From NCBI GenBank assembly GCA_963669155.1, contig OZ022589.1, positions 16,778,176-16,842,175 of the forward strand: a stretch of 64,000 bases of DNA. The letters are read 5' to 3'. The translations under genes and the position numbers were made by a program. Positions 42,201 to 54,657 of the stretch are shown one piece after another (within the stretch, counting starts at the first letter, position 1; each line of letters opens with the position of its first letter). This DNA is from Arbacia lixula (Eukaryota; Echinodermata; Echinoidea; Arbacioida; Arbaciidae). The notes beneath the pieces are model-generated. The model searched no databases. It worked only from the letters and a program-made list of their open reading frames with translations, and was not told where the DNA came from.

Positions 42201-45200
42201 GAGGACAAACTATAGGGGGGGGGGGGGGGGGGGTGGTCCCTTCACACTATAGTCTATTTAAAAAGTTTTGGAGTTCAGGAAATTCCCACCAATGGCCCCA
42301 ATTAATGCTTGAGGGTTGAATAGTGTGCTTGAGAGGAACATACCAGAGGGGGAAGTGGTCTATTTGGACATTTTATTATTATTATTATTTTTTATTTTAT
42401 TTTATTTATTTATTTATTTTTTTTTGGGGGGGGGGGAGGAAATTCCCCCATTGATTTCCTCCATTAACATTTTGTTGCTGAATTGAGTGATTGAGAGGAA
42501 CATACCAGAGGGGGTTGGGGTCCCTTGGTCCTGGTGGTCGGGGGTGGTGGCATGGCAGGCTGGGGCTGGATCGCTGCACTCCTGTCTACACTGCCTGGCG
42601 CATCTCTCTGAAACGTGAAAGAAACGGGAAGAGGATTTGCAGATTGTTTCCTCCATCTCCGTAAGCAACAATGAGCAACAAATGAGAACGGCCTATACAT
42701 GCTGTAATGTTTAACCAGCGCAACCATCCCTGTCTATAGGGGCAGTGTGCCTCGTGGACGTATATGTACCATTGAGATTTTACTGACTTGTGCTGTACCG
42801 TGTTGTAGGCCTGTGTGTTGGGTCTAGGGTGGACCTCAAAATCAAGCACTTAGGAAATAGTCAGGTTAGTCGCAATATGGGAAAATATCTGCTTGTGAAA
42901 AGTATGTTTAAGTTTAGGCAATATCTATATTTTTTTAAGTGGTGTAGAGGGTCTTTTCCTTTGGCAGTCCAGAGACTGAATCAAGATGTTACAAATATTG
43001 CCATTGTTGCTGGATACAAGAACGTTTCAAGCACACATATGTGCACCATCTCTACTCCCTAGTGAGTATTCCCTGCCTGCTGCTCAAAATTGACCCTGGG
43101 TTAAAATCAATCACATGTACGCTCCTAAGTGGAGAGCAGCAGTGTGGATAAAGCATGGATGTGGCATCCATGACACAAGTGCCATGGATGGGCTTGAACC
43201 TGGGACCTTGAGATCCTCAGTCACACTCCACAACCACTTTTCCATGATACCTCCAATACAGATATATCTGCTAGGAACACTATGCTACTTACGGAATACA
43301 TGACAGAGGCGTGGTGAAGAGTGGCTGCCTGCTTCTGTAGAGTCTGTCTCAGGTAGCTCTCATCCTTCAAGGCATACATACTGTTATGACGAAAACAGAG
43401 AAAAAGAATTGACACAATTTAACCTCTAGGCCATGTTGTATATAGGTTTTCAATTACTGTAACTTACAATCATCGGTAACTACAGTGGTAACAGGTGCAA
43501 TAATGAGAACTCACTGGCTGTTGCCAAAGTAGCTACAATTAAAAACAATTGAAAAATCTACATGGCCCTGGTTTTTCAAACACACTCACTTTTTCCAGCT
43601 TGCATCTTGTTGAATACCATTAAAACTCTACTTACTCGCTCTTATAAAGGATTTGTAAAGTTAGAGTGAAACCTGCTTTAGCGAGCACCTCCATAGAAAG
43701 ACAAATTGTCTACAATAATACATAGAATTTATATAGCACACTTTCCATCTTAATTAGACTCAAGGCGCTTTAGAGCAAATTAAAGAGAAAAAAGAAAAAA
43801 AAATACAATACAGGTATGAACTTTACAAGTTAAAACATATAGGTTGTATGTCAAAAAGCACCATTATACAGGTATGTCTTTAGGTTAACCTTATAGGTGG
43901 TCACTGACGTCAGGGTTTTCAAACTCTATGGAAGAGAATTCCACAGGGTAGGCCCTGCATGAGCATAGGCCCGTTCTCCCCATGATTTCTTTGAAACGGG
44001 AACTTGCACAAGACCGGATGTGGAGGATCTTAAGGTTCTTGATTGTAGACCATAAAGACCATATTCTTGTCTTCCTTGAATATTATTAATTAAAACCTGT
44101 ATTAATGTAGCCTTTGCATAAAGACCTCTTGCTTATAAAGGCCGCATTCTCTGTCTCTCTTTAGCGGTCTTTATATCTAAAAGTTTCACTGTATCATACT
44201 ATCAGCTGACAAAATAAGAGTAGACCAGGGCCCCTTTGCAGAAAACTTGTGATTAATGGTAACTCTGCCATCAATGGTAGCTACCATGGTAACATCCCTT
44301 CACAGCCAATAGAATTCAAGGTTTCCATAGAAATTGCCATTGGTAGCAAAGTTACCATCAATGGTCAGTTGCATGCAACAGGGCCCAGGTGTGCTTTAAA
44401 ATTCACTCACAAAATCACTCTTGAAAAGTCATGATTTTTCACCCCACCATTCACAATTGTATAAAAAATGATGTTTGACTGCCAATGAGATGCAAGTAGG
44501 AGTCACATGTAAATATTTCCAAGAGATGAAACATTTGCGTATCACCATTTACACTAGCAAATTTGCGATATTTAAATATATGTTTGGAAAATCACACTCC
44601 TGAGGAGGATGTTTCAAAATATCTCTGGGGCTTTGTTTGGGGGAAGTTGCCTTGCAACTTTACCTTTCTCTGCTGATTTGAGGAACAATTTTTTTTTTCA
44701 GGCTGCCAGTTTAAAGGGATATTTTACCCTAAAATTAAGTTAGTTTTATTAAAAAGCAGTAACATGAAAGAAACATGTTAGTGACATCACGTTACAAAAA
44801 TCAAAATTTTAAAAGATCATGATAACTTTCTTATCATTTGCTGGATTTTCATCAAACCTTCACATATATGTTTCTTTCAAGTGTCTGCTTTTATTGAAAC
44901 CAATTTAATTTCAGGATGGACCATCCCTTTAAACGGTCCTTCATTTACCTCCGCTGCAGGACAGTGAACTTCTTCTCCCATAGCTTGGTGCTCCTTGCCA
45001 GCTCCTTCTTGAGACGGGCGACCTCGCTCCTCATGTGCTTCTCCAGCCGGCCTAGCTTATTGATCTCCTCCCCCGACTCAGCCGCCTTGGCAACCGTCTC
45101 TTGCTCCTGAGATTGGAGAGACGGAGTTGGAGGAGTTCAGGTCATTTTTAGTTCAGCTCATTTTATTTAAGCACGGTGACCCACTTCAGCCGAAGGTTTT

Positions 45201-48200
45201 ATTTCAGGGGGGCCGTGCAAGATAAAAACATTACATGTAATACAATTGAACATATACATTATCAAAAGAACATATTAAAACATATGAACAAACATACAAG
45301 AAATTTACATTAGTTTTTTAAAAGAGAAAAAAATCATGCATTAAAGAGAAAGAAAGACAAAAACACATTAAATTTGATATTTGTGTTCTATCATTAATAC
45401 ATGTTATTTGATAATATCAGAACGATTTGTTTTGGGAAAGTCAGAGGCAAGAAATGTATTGAGGGCAGTCACAGATTGGTTAAGGAGAGAAATGGAGAGA
45501 ATGACGATATTGAATCATAATCGAGTTGGCAATGCAACATTTGGATAAATTGGTGTTTCTTGAGATGAGCAACTTCACTCCACATGTGGTCGTCCCCCTT
45601 CTAGGTTGTCTTGACGATGGATTCTAGCTCCTGAGGGTGGATGTCAAACTTTTGACAAAATTTCAAGTTAGAAAATCATGAAGCAAACTTAGTGAATATT
45701 AAACCCTTATGAGAAAAAGAAATCACAAGGGCTCTTCTCTGCTTTTCATTCCGTAATCTCATCCATCAATCATGTCAAGACAATGAAAATGATCATATAG
45801 CTGTCATAGAAATATATCAAACATGGAATGCAACATGACAAGTACATGAAAGGTCGACAAACTGTAATACAGTTTATACATGCAGGTTCATATACTGGAA
45901 CTGTATGGGAAATATGTATAGAAGAGAGATGAGGGGAAACAACATACCTTTTTCTGAATTTCCCTGGCCTGCTTTTCTTTTTCTACGATCAGTTTGAGTT
46001 TCTCTTGTTCTGCCTTCTGAGCATCAGCTGCATGCTGCTTGGCCAAGTTCAGCATCTACGGAGGTCAAAGTTCAAAGGTCACAGACAAAGATAAAATAAA
46101 GAGGCCATTCAATTTATCATGCAACTTTCATATCTGTCCGTAACGATTACATTCTGGAGAGTATGTTACAAGGTGATTACAGAGAGAAATACATGCGTTT
46201 TGGACAGCTTCGCTGTCTTCAGGGGTCAAAGTTCCAGGAAGAGGTCACATAAGGTCATTCAGCATATTCATATATGTATACCAATATGATTTATGTATAT
46301 GATGTGTATGATTTCAATGTAATTAGACTTGTGATGGACAGATGCGATTCCTATAGAGGTCAAAGGTCACAGACAAAAAACAACAGACAGGCCATTCACA
46401 ATTTGCATACAATTAAGATTCAATTCATGTATAAAGATGACATGTAATATAGTGTACATGGTCACAATAGCAGTATGATTTATATGCATAATTCATAAGT
46501 ACCTATTAATCTACAACAGCATGTCCAAAAATTTCTCATGAGGCTTTACTCCCACGATGCAAAATGTCATGATTAGCGAATAAACACCAGAGATCACATT
46601 TTCTATTCAATATGAAAATTAAATATCGGAATAAAGAAATTTTAATAAAAAAATGCTTCATTACCATTGCAATGACCACATGCAATGAATGTAATTGTAG
46701 AACTTGATTCATAAAGTTTTAGCTATGGAAAGATGAGGTACTTACATCATCTCGTGCTTTCTTCATATTTTCTTGAATATTCTTCTCCAAACTCAGTCTT
46801 TGTTTCTCTGCCTGCAAACAAGGAGACAATAACAAAACACAAACATACAAAAGTAAAGTCTGCATAACCACAGAAGTAAATCAAGAACCTGAGAGGCATT
46901 TCACGACATACAAGTCAGACATGTATCGTAATTGTCAACATTTCAAGATCTTGATGCAACATCCTCACTGGATAATGGTCAAAATATGAATCAAATTCTA
47001 ATTAAATGTTTTTGAGGAATCTTTACATCGACATAATAGTTACATATATGAATATCACATGATTTTTATATGAGGCAGTTTTCAGTCATTGCAACTTATG
47101 CATACAGTACAAGAACATTGATATAATTTTAACTTGCAAATCAATGCAAATCAAAATTAGTACATGATATTAAATTAATTTATTTAACCTTAATACAAAA
47201 AAAGAACATCATGAACACACTTTTAGTGGTCACCTCTATCAAAATTTCTTCTTACAAGTACTACAGTAAATGTACATGATATGCTTTTGCTTTGCTTTTT
47301 TTATTACATACCCATACATGAAATCAATAACCCAGAGTACAGCATTTGGCATTGGCCTCTTCAGTTGGATGGGTAGAGATCATTTAAATGTTCCTATCAC
47401 ATACGGCAGTGGCACGCTGCTGGGTGTGAACGCACCAAACGTGATTGATATGGACTGACCTGTCTCTTGAGAGAGGATATTTCCTGCATCGCCGTTGCCT
47501 TGGCGTCCTCCAGCTCCTTCAGAAGCTTCAGAGTGAAGAACAAAAATGAAACAAATCTTAAAATACGTGGGACTTCTCTCATCCACAAAGGTGTGGTGAG
47601 CATATAACATATTTTGGCCTACATATGGTACCAATCTTTGATATGTCAATAATGAAAATAACAATAAAAATAACCATATATAAAAATAACCATATTTTTA
47701 TAAAGCTGTAGAAAAGAGATTTATATCAAAGCAGTTTACAGGTTACAATTGAACAAAATAAGACTAAGAACAAAAATGAAATTATGAAACATAGTACAAT
47801 AGAGTAATGTAACAATATTAGAACTTAGTGCTCATGCCTTTTCCAATTGATGTTTTTTTTAATTTTGACCAAAACAAATTACCGGTAATATTTAAAATCA
47901 TGTCGGCTTTGATACATTTGAGCTCTCAACGATCATAACATGATACGAAATAACAGTATGCATTAGAAAAATGTAATATCTTTGCTATGACATTGCCCAT
48001 AAGGTAACTATCTTTGTCAATAAGTATGCATAATTAAAGAGTTATTCCAAGGACTATTACAAGAATAATCATTCATAAACTGTCAGAAAACCTGTTTCTA
48101 AAAAAAAATGACATCATGATACTTAATGTGCAAATTGCAGCTTCTTTTGAGTTGTAACTTATTTTAAATTACACTGTATTTCTCAAAAGTGTCAAAGAGG

Positions 48201-51200
48201 GTTAAACACCTAGTACAAATACTGTACTCTACAGACTACACTACTTTGGTGTTTGGTGATTCACAGCACAGACAGGTGCGTGAAATATTAAAGGGATAGT
48301 TCACCCTGAGATTATTTTGATTTCAATAAAAGGAGACACATAAAAGAAACATTTTGGTGAAGATTTGATGAAAATCTGTTAAAGTATAAAAAAAAAAAAA
48401 AAAAAAGTTTTTACTTTGTGATGTCATGTGCAAGGTGCTCTACCATACGCTGTGTACCATTATTTTCAAAAATGTGCATTTTCTCAAAAATATGTATCCT
48501 TTTACTTGTGCATTTGACACATCATTAGAAATACATTTTTACACAAATAGCATTATGAAAAAAATAAAATTTCGTTGTCAAAAACAGAAAAAAAGCAATT
48601 TATGGAATTATTTTGTACACCAAATATGGGAGAGCATCTCAGATCATAACTTTCTTATCATTTGATGGATTTTTGTCAAACCTTCATTAATATGTTTCTT
48701 TCATGTTTCTGCTTTTATCAAAACCAACTTATTTTCAGGGTGAAGTGTTCCTTTAAACTTGTCTACGTACCTGCTTTATATGCATTCTCTCTTTTTCTAG
48801 ATCCTTATTCAACCGATCGATGTCTCTGTCTGTAAAGGGTAGACAACATAAATATTGAATCATTACATAACATGTAAATCACATCATGATATTGATCATT
48901 TCAGAGCCTACTCCCAATTCATAAGTATCCTCTGCTCTTGACATTGTAATTGTCTCACTCTTTTTCACCTCACTCTCTGAGTAGCTTTTCCCAGAGGTAT
49001 ATTATAGAGGAATAAAGCCAACATGGTATATCATAAAAATCTGCTTATACTTTCCCTCAGATGCAAGCATCTTTCATCAAGGAAGGAACAAAGCCAACTT
49101 TACAGGCAAGAAGTTGGTGCTGGCTGAAATGCACATGGTATTGCATGATATTTGTACATAAATGTATGTTGCTAAAACAAAATGCTTGTGGTATATTTCT
49201 TCAATATTTTGTGTCTATTTTCAAGCGGTACACTCGGAACACTACTTTTAAACCATATGAAATTAACACTGGTGGGATCCCTGGTTATGGCTTGTTCCTT
49301 CATCATGTACCTTTTGTCACGTATACCGCCATACTTTGACAAAAGGACGCAAGTAACAAAAGTTTAATTTTCTTGTAAATCAGCAACACACGATTATCAT
49401 CTGTGTTGACATCAATGCAACACCACATCATGATAGATTGAATATATCACAAGCGAGTATTTCTTTTCCAAGTAACAAAAAATGATTTTTCTTGTAAATT
49501 AGTAACACACGATTGTCATTTGTGTTGATATCAATGCAACACCACATTACAATAGATTGAATATCTCACGAGATGAGTATTTCTTTTCCAGATTTTGCCT
49601 GTACAAAGGAAATGCTGGGTACTCTCTAAGAATATCAATATTTGAAATTTGAGTGATATGTCACTTGTTTCCTTTTATCAGAATAGGGCAGTATAATTGC
49701 TAATGCAGAGCTACCAACATTGAAATTCAACAATCAAAAAGATTTGGGGCAATTTCATCAGAAATTAGGGAGATGTTAAATCAAATGCATACAACCTAAT
49801 GGCCATAATCTATAAGAGAGTTTGGGTATGGTGATGGAATCCAATGCAGAAATATCGGTCTATATTCAATGAGACTCCTGTAAAATCAGGGGCGGCTCTG
49901 CTAATGGACCACTCTAGTCATCAGGAGACATGTAAGGAAGACATGGCCAGCTTACTCTGCTCCTCGATGTGCTCATCCTTGCCGTCCAGAGCCGACTCCA
50001 GCCCATCGATCTTCCTCTTCATCACCACCATCTCGTCCTTCAGCCCTTCCACCTCGTACACAGCGCTCGGCGTCGAGGCTTCGCTCCGAGGGAGCTGCAG
50101 GTTAAATGCAGTCGTCTATTTATCAATCTATTTCAATCAATTAATTAATCATTTATTCATTCATCCTCCCCTAGTTTATTCACTACCATAGGCTTTAATC
50201 ATGCATGTCGGTACATCTATGCATTTCATCTCCATTAGTTTATTTACCACCACAACCTTTCCTTAAATGCATTTGTAAAATATTAATTCTCAACTAGGTC
50301 ATTCGCAATAACTACTTTTTAATATTGTATTTATTCATTCATTTACTTATTCATGATCCACTTCTTCATTCTCCGGCCTTTATCTCTTTACTCATTACCT
50401 ATTAGTTTATCCACAACCATGATCATTCATTATGTTTGCATTCATTCATTTATCAATTGAATCATATAATCATCCTTCACTAGCTCACGTCATGCACAAC
50501 AAAAGTCTTTTAAAAGTAAATATATCTGTATTATGACATCCAAATTGGTAACACTATTGGTATCATTATCTACTAGTATCATTACACTACTAACTGGGGA
50601 CTGAAGCGTGTATCGCTGTTTCTAACAATACAAGGAAGTTTATATCGTGCTCACTGTTCAACAAAATGCCAGATGCAAGCTAAAGGACCCCAAGGAAGAA
50701 CAGCGGTAATTTATTATTTCTGCTTAAATGGGCTACCCCCAATATACTGTGAAATGTTGTATTGATCATTGTACAGTGAAACCTGTCTATAGTGGCCACC
50801 CAAGGGAAACAAAAATTGTGGCCTTTATAGACAGGTGGCTGCTATAGACAGGTTCTTTAACACATGATCTCTCTCCGGGTGAATTATTGTAGTGGCCACT
50901 GTAGACAGGTTGGCTGCTATAGACAGGTGACCACTAAGACAGGTTTGACTGTATATTGATATACAGAAATAACGGCAAATAAAACATTACCTGTCAATAG
51001 GAACGCATGAGAACTAAAGACGAAGGAGGAATACTCCTATCTTTAAAAACTCACATTGGCCTGCTGTTCTAGCTGCATGCGGAGCATCTCAATGATGCCT
51101 TCTTGAGAAGCCACCTGGTTCTGCAGGGCCTTGTAGTCCTCCATGAGGGCCATGTTGTGTCCAGATTGCTTCTTCAGCTCAGCGTTCATCTTCTTACTGG

Positions 51201-54157
51201 CATGGTTCTAGGGATGAACGGAAGAAGGCATGGTGGACATGAGTAAAAAAATAAAATGAACTGAGGCTCAGGGCAATTTTCCCTTCCCTGTGAAGAAAAA
51301 AAATCCCAGACTTTCTTAATTTCTGACTTATTAGCTTTACAATGATTTCAAACATGATGACCATGTTTTATTTTTTACAAAAAAGATGATGTAAAGAGGA
51401 AAGGAAAATACAGTATTCAATGGAACCACAAAAAGCATATCATTTTGGTTGTTTACGACTAGATGTTAGAAATCACTGATAGAAAGATATCCCCAGATTA
51501 ATTAAATCCTTACCTTCCAATCGTGGGCAATCTTGGAGACGGCATTGGTGAGCTGCTGCTTAAAACTTCTTCTCACAACCTCAACTCGCTGCAGGGGTAA
51601 AATAAGTGTGAGGAAAAGCTCAAATTAGTCCAAGAAATAGAAAAAGTCCTTCAAAATATGCTCATCGACTCATCAATGTGTCGTGTGGTACGAAGATTTC
51701 CACCCGAGATGAACATACATGTACAATGTTTCGTGAAATCACTCTTTAACAACATTTCCGTAAAGTAAGTTCTGCACATGTGATCTTGAATGCTTGTTAC
51801 ACCATTGATCTACTGATTGCAGAAATCAAACAGCATTCATATATTATGAAAGGGTACTCAAAGTAGAATTAAAACAAGCAATGGTTGGTACTTTTCTGGA
51901 AGTCGGGAATAAGGTATTCCCCATTCCTGAGTAGAGGATGGGTTAAAATATACAATGAAACCTGTCTATAGTGGCCTCCCAAGGGAAACAAAAATTGTGG
52001 CCTTTATAGACAGGTGGCTGCTATAGGCAGGTTTATTAACACATCATCTCTCTCCGGGGGAATTATTTTAGTGGCCACTATAGACAGGTTGGCTGCTATA
52101 GACAGGTGGCCGCTATGACAGGTTTGACTGTATCTATTTTTTTTAATCAAATAAACTGGGTTTAGAGATGGTGGTAAAGGGGTGATGGTGGAGGGATATG
52201 TTCACATTTAGGGCGTACCTCTTGGTGAGCTTTCTCCAGCACCTCAACGTGTTCGTTGATACGGCAGTACATGTCTAGAGCCTTCTCCTGCAGCTTGTTC
52301 TCGTAATCTGCTCGCATCACCTGCTTGGCCACCGCCAGCTCTCTCTTCAGCTCCTTTGATTCCTACCAGGGGAATAAAAACAAAAAAAAAACATGATTCA
52401 CAGGGTTACTTTTTTAACACGGGGCCTATTTTCACGGAAATGAAAATTTCATTGCTAAAACATAATTGAACGCTACTTAGGGATCGACTTGTAGAAACCA
52501 ATTTCACTAATACTGAGCAATTAATTTAGTAATCGCTAAATTATGGTTAGAGATGTATATTTTGCAGGGGCAAGAGTCATTTTTTTTATCCAACAAACCA
52601 CGGCGAAAACAATTGTACCATCCATCTGAATCCATTTCTAGGACTGCAAAATGAAGTAGACCCTCCACACCCAATATAAGCAATAAAAAATAATAAATTT
52701 GATACATATTTGACTCCACATTCACATCCACAAGGCCATGAGCCAGGCTCCACATCGGTATCAATTCCCATACAAATTCTGTTGTAATTTTTGACTTGAT
52801 AGACATCGAGTTCACACTTTGCGATAGTGTGAGGTAAAGTTGGAAACGCTAAAGTAAAAAACAAATCTGAACTAGAATTTGCCCACTCAGCTGATACCCA
52901 TTTGTAAACTTCACTGGCCTTTGCTTATGGACTACAGGTCTCGCCCCACTTTTTATTTGCTTGTCAAGACGTACTCTGAGTAATGTCTGGAGAACGACGG
53001 TCATCTGTTTGAGCTCCAGGATCTCAGACTCCAAGGTCTGGGCCGCTCGGTCCTGGCGGAAGAACCCAACCTTCTGTTGGTCCGAGATGGATGGTCTAGA
53101 TTATAGAAAGGAAAGATCATTGTGGAGTTGTTACAGGGGTACTTCACACTGAAAAAAAGGTGGATTTTAACAAATGAAGCAAACTTCACAAAGCAGATCA
53201 GTTAAAGTTTTAACAAAATCGGACTGGTAAAAATAAATTTATGGCTATTTTTAAGTTTGACTCTGAGCACCCCTTGAACTGGCAACCCCACCATCTGTTT
53301 ATCCAAGATGGATGGTCTGGATTGACATTAAGGGAAAGGAAGATCACTGTAGAGTTGTTAAAGGTGCAGATCACACTAAAAGTATATTGATTTTAATAGA
53401 TGCAAATTTTTAAATTTGAGCAAAACTGTTTTAAAAAAAGTCTTAATAAAGTGAACAGTTATAGCGATGTAAAGTTTGATCACTCCTTAAAATAAATTGG
53501 TGACACATGTGTGATAACACGGGTGAGTGCAATGTTATCCTTAGAATGCATTTGTTTGAGCTCTGGGATCGCCAAAACCCCCATTTTGTATCATAAGACA
53601 TGATTCAATGATCATCTGATCATGGAAGGCACTGACCAAACCATGGCATGATTTGTTGGTTCCGACTTTGTCTGTGATAACAATTTACAGCTCAGACTCA
53701 GAGTCAGAGAACATTTGCAGCATAAAGTAAGAAATTAATCTCCATGAATGAGGGATATTTTTGGATTTTCGCTTGGAAATAAAGCCATATACAGAAAATT
53801 CCAATGTCTCTGTTCTACTAAGGTAAAGTTATGATTTAACGCAACTCGGCTCAGTGGAGTGGGCAACCAATCCGGTTTACCACCAACCCTAGGCCGGCCT
53901 AGCCGGGTACTAACGGGAGCGGATCGGCTGCGAGCGGGAGCTGATCCTGAGGTACGGTATCTGGAGCCGACGTTACTTTAAAATTAGAATGACTGAATAT
54001 GTCTTATATCTCACATTTACTTCGGATTTCGAACACACTCTACTTACTGGACATCATCATCGTCCAATTCTGTGTCCTCTAAGGAGGGAAGCGAAGCCCC
54101 GCCAACGCCATCGACGTTCACCAAGTCTTGACTTCTGTGATTGTTGTCACTCGCCAT
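39241..54157 (-). CDS. C10orf67: C10orf67-like (DUF4709-type) coiled-coil protein, 15 exons
   Basis: Exons, in transcript order: 54157-54048, 53095-52975, 52362-52219, 51588-51514, 51207-51055, 50094-49956, 48829-48771, 47525-47460, 46811-46746, 46055-45948, 45106-44949, 43380-43293, 42607-42506, 39640-39532, 39329-39241. They give 528 aa (human about 550). The start of exon 8 could instead be 47516; both keep frame. The protein is acidic at the N-terminus, then PSISDQQKVGFF, then mostly heptad-like Lys/Glu/Gln-rich helix to about residue 400. A conserved block follows (LWEKKFTVLQRSMYALKDES), then a proline-rich tail. From family knowledge, the ISD..K.GFF start, the FKQQL block and the WEKRF..LR block match vertebrate C10orf67. 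I recall this match rather than having searched for it. The molecular function of the family is not known to me. The long coiled coil fits a structural or ciliary/centrosomal role, which is inference only. No membrane segment or catalytic motif is visible. Confidence 0.82.
39703..39973. mobile_element. Palindromic element, family 2, long form
   Basis: About 270 bp, in intron 13 of the C10orf67-like gene. It has the same internal segment as the copy at 4822-5144. Confidence 0.75.
40044..40206. mobile_element. Inverted-repeat element, family 3
   Basis: A full copy, GGGCCACGTTGCGTATAGG to CCATATGCAACATGGCCC, with internal TACCATGGTA-type palindromes. Confidence 0.75.
40421..41403. mobile_element. 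983-bp element with GGCCCGTTCACACACA termini and TATTA target duplication
   Basis: Perfect 16-bp inverted termini GGCCCGTTCACACACA are flanked on both sides by TATTA (40416-40420 and 41404-41408). Near both ends are repeated AATCGCGAT/GATCGCGATT motifs. No transposase is encoded. It is CpG-rich against an AT-rich intron. Confidence 0.75.
41640..42500 (-). repeat. G-rich tandem array in intron 13 of the C10orf67-like gene with exon-edge relics
   Basis: Units of 110-230 bp contain long G runs, an ATTGAT/ATTAATG block and GAGAGGAACATACC. That last block copies the exon 13 donor edge (genuine at 42506, ACATACCAGAGGGGGTTGGGG). Relics are near 42328-42360, 42101-42132, 41994-42018 and, weaker, 42196-42215. 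On the minus strand the relics at about 42341 and 42114 keep a GTATG donor. Confidence 0.78.
43130..43245 (-). repeat. Probable tRNA-derived SINE fragment
   Basis: On the minus strand AGTGGTTGTGGAG (A-box-like) is followed about 30 bp later by GGTTCAAGCCC (B box). It lies in intron 12 of the C10orf67-like gene. Confidence 0.4.
43429..43568. mobile_element. Inverted-repeat element, family 3
   Basis: GGCCATGTTGTATATAGG to ATCTACATGGCCC, in intron 11 of the C10orf67-like gene. The right arm is worn. Confidence 0.68.
43664..44191. mobile_element. TA-flanked family member split by a nested insertion
   Basis: The left end AGTGAAACCTGCTTTAGCGA (43665) and the right end AAAAGTTTCACTG (44191) are separated by unrelated sequence at about 43715-44050. 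That insert has a LINE/SINE-end look (GAATTTATATAGCACACTTT, CTCAAGGCGCTTTAGAGCA). Confidence 0.5.
44228..44387. mobile_element. Inverted-repeat element, family 3 variant
   Basis: GGGCCCCTTTGCAGAAAAC to GCATGCAACAGGGCCC. The interior shares CCATGGTAACATC with the copy at 30935. Confidence 0.65.
44711..44933. mobile_element. Family 4 element, internally deleted
   Basis: Termini TTAAAGGGATATTTTACCCT and ATGGACCATCCCTTTAA. Only about 220 bp remain, just upstream of exon 12 of the C10orf67-like gene in the genomic map. Confidence 0.7.
45155..45430 (-). mobile_element. LINE/SINE 3'-end fragment
   Basis: On the minus strand: TCTTGCACGGCCCCCCTGAA, CCTTCGGCTGAAGTGGGTCA, CCGTGCTTAAATAAAATGAG. It has a hairpin-like GCACGG/CCGTGC pair and an AATAAA-type end. 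Family not identified. Confidence 0.4.
48288..48757. mobile_element. Family 4 element, full length
   Basis: Termini TTAAAGGGATAGTTCACCCT and CAGGGTGAAGTGTTCCTTTA. Its right end is about 14 bp from exon 7 of the C10orf67-like gene. Confidence 0.75.
49352..49590. repeat. Direct tandem duplication, about 118 bp unit
   Basis: Two copies share AGTAACAAAA, TTTTCTTGTAAAT, AACACACGAT, ATCAATGCAACACCACAT and GAGTATTTCTTTTCCA. It is in intron 6 of the C10orf67-like gene. Confidence 0.85.
50774..50951. mobile_element. 178-bp derivative of the TA-flanked element
   Basis: CAGTGAAACCTGTCTATAGT to CAGGTTTGACTG, flanked by TA on both sides, in intron 5 of the C10orf67-like gene. It consists of repeats of the GGCTGCTATAGACAGGT type. 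Confidence 0.8.
51953..52130. mobile_element. 178-bp derivative of the TA-flanked element
   Basis: CAATGAAACCTGTCTATAGT to CAGGTTTGACTG with TA flanks. It has the same length as the copy at 50774 and nearly the same sequence. Confidence 0.8.
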
Positions 54158-54647
54158 TTTGTTGCCAAGCTCATATACGCGCGCTATGCACGTAGAATTT
54201 TTAGAAACTGAACAGAAAATTATAATGCAGTAGCGCCATCTACGTTGAAAGACAACATAATTTTATTTCCCCACATTTGCGATGTTTGGGTTTCTTTTTG
54301 TTGTTTTCATACAAAAGATGTCATGTAAAAGTTGTGCCATCATGAAATTAGCAATTATGAAATCGCTTATTTTCGGTAATGACTAAAAAATGAAATACAT
54401 ATTTATGGACGTTAACTGATTTTGGTACCAGCTAAAAGGGTCAAATGACAGATGACAAGTCCATTATTTTTATTTTGTAATTAATCATCCACATTTCGAC
54501 TGGTATATAAAATAATGATTCAAAAACCACATGTCAAGCTCAATCATTAGAGATTTAAATTAACAACGAAATTAGCATTACAAATCCGACCCTTTTAAAA
54601 GCTAGATGATTATCAGGTGATATTAGGCATATTATAACCTTTTCTTA
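54158..54647. other. Upstream region of the C10orf67-like gene
   Basis: 5' UTR and probable promoter side. No TATA box, ORF or repeat stands out. A LINE begins 500 bp away. Confidence 0.4.
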
Positions 54648-54657
54648 ATATTTCTAT

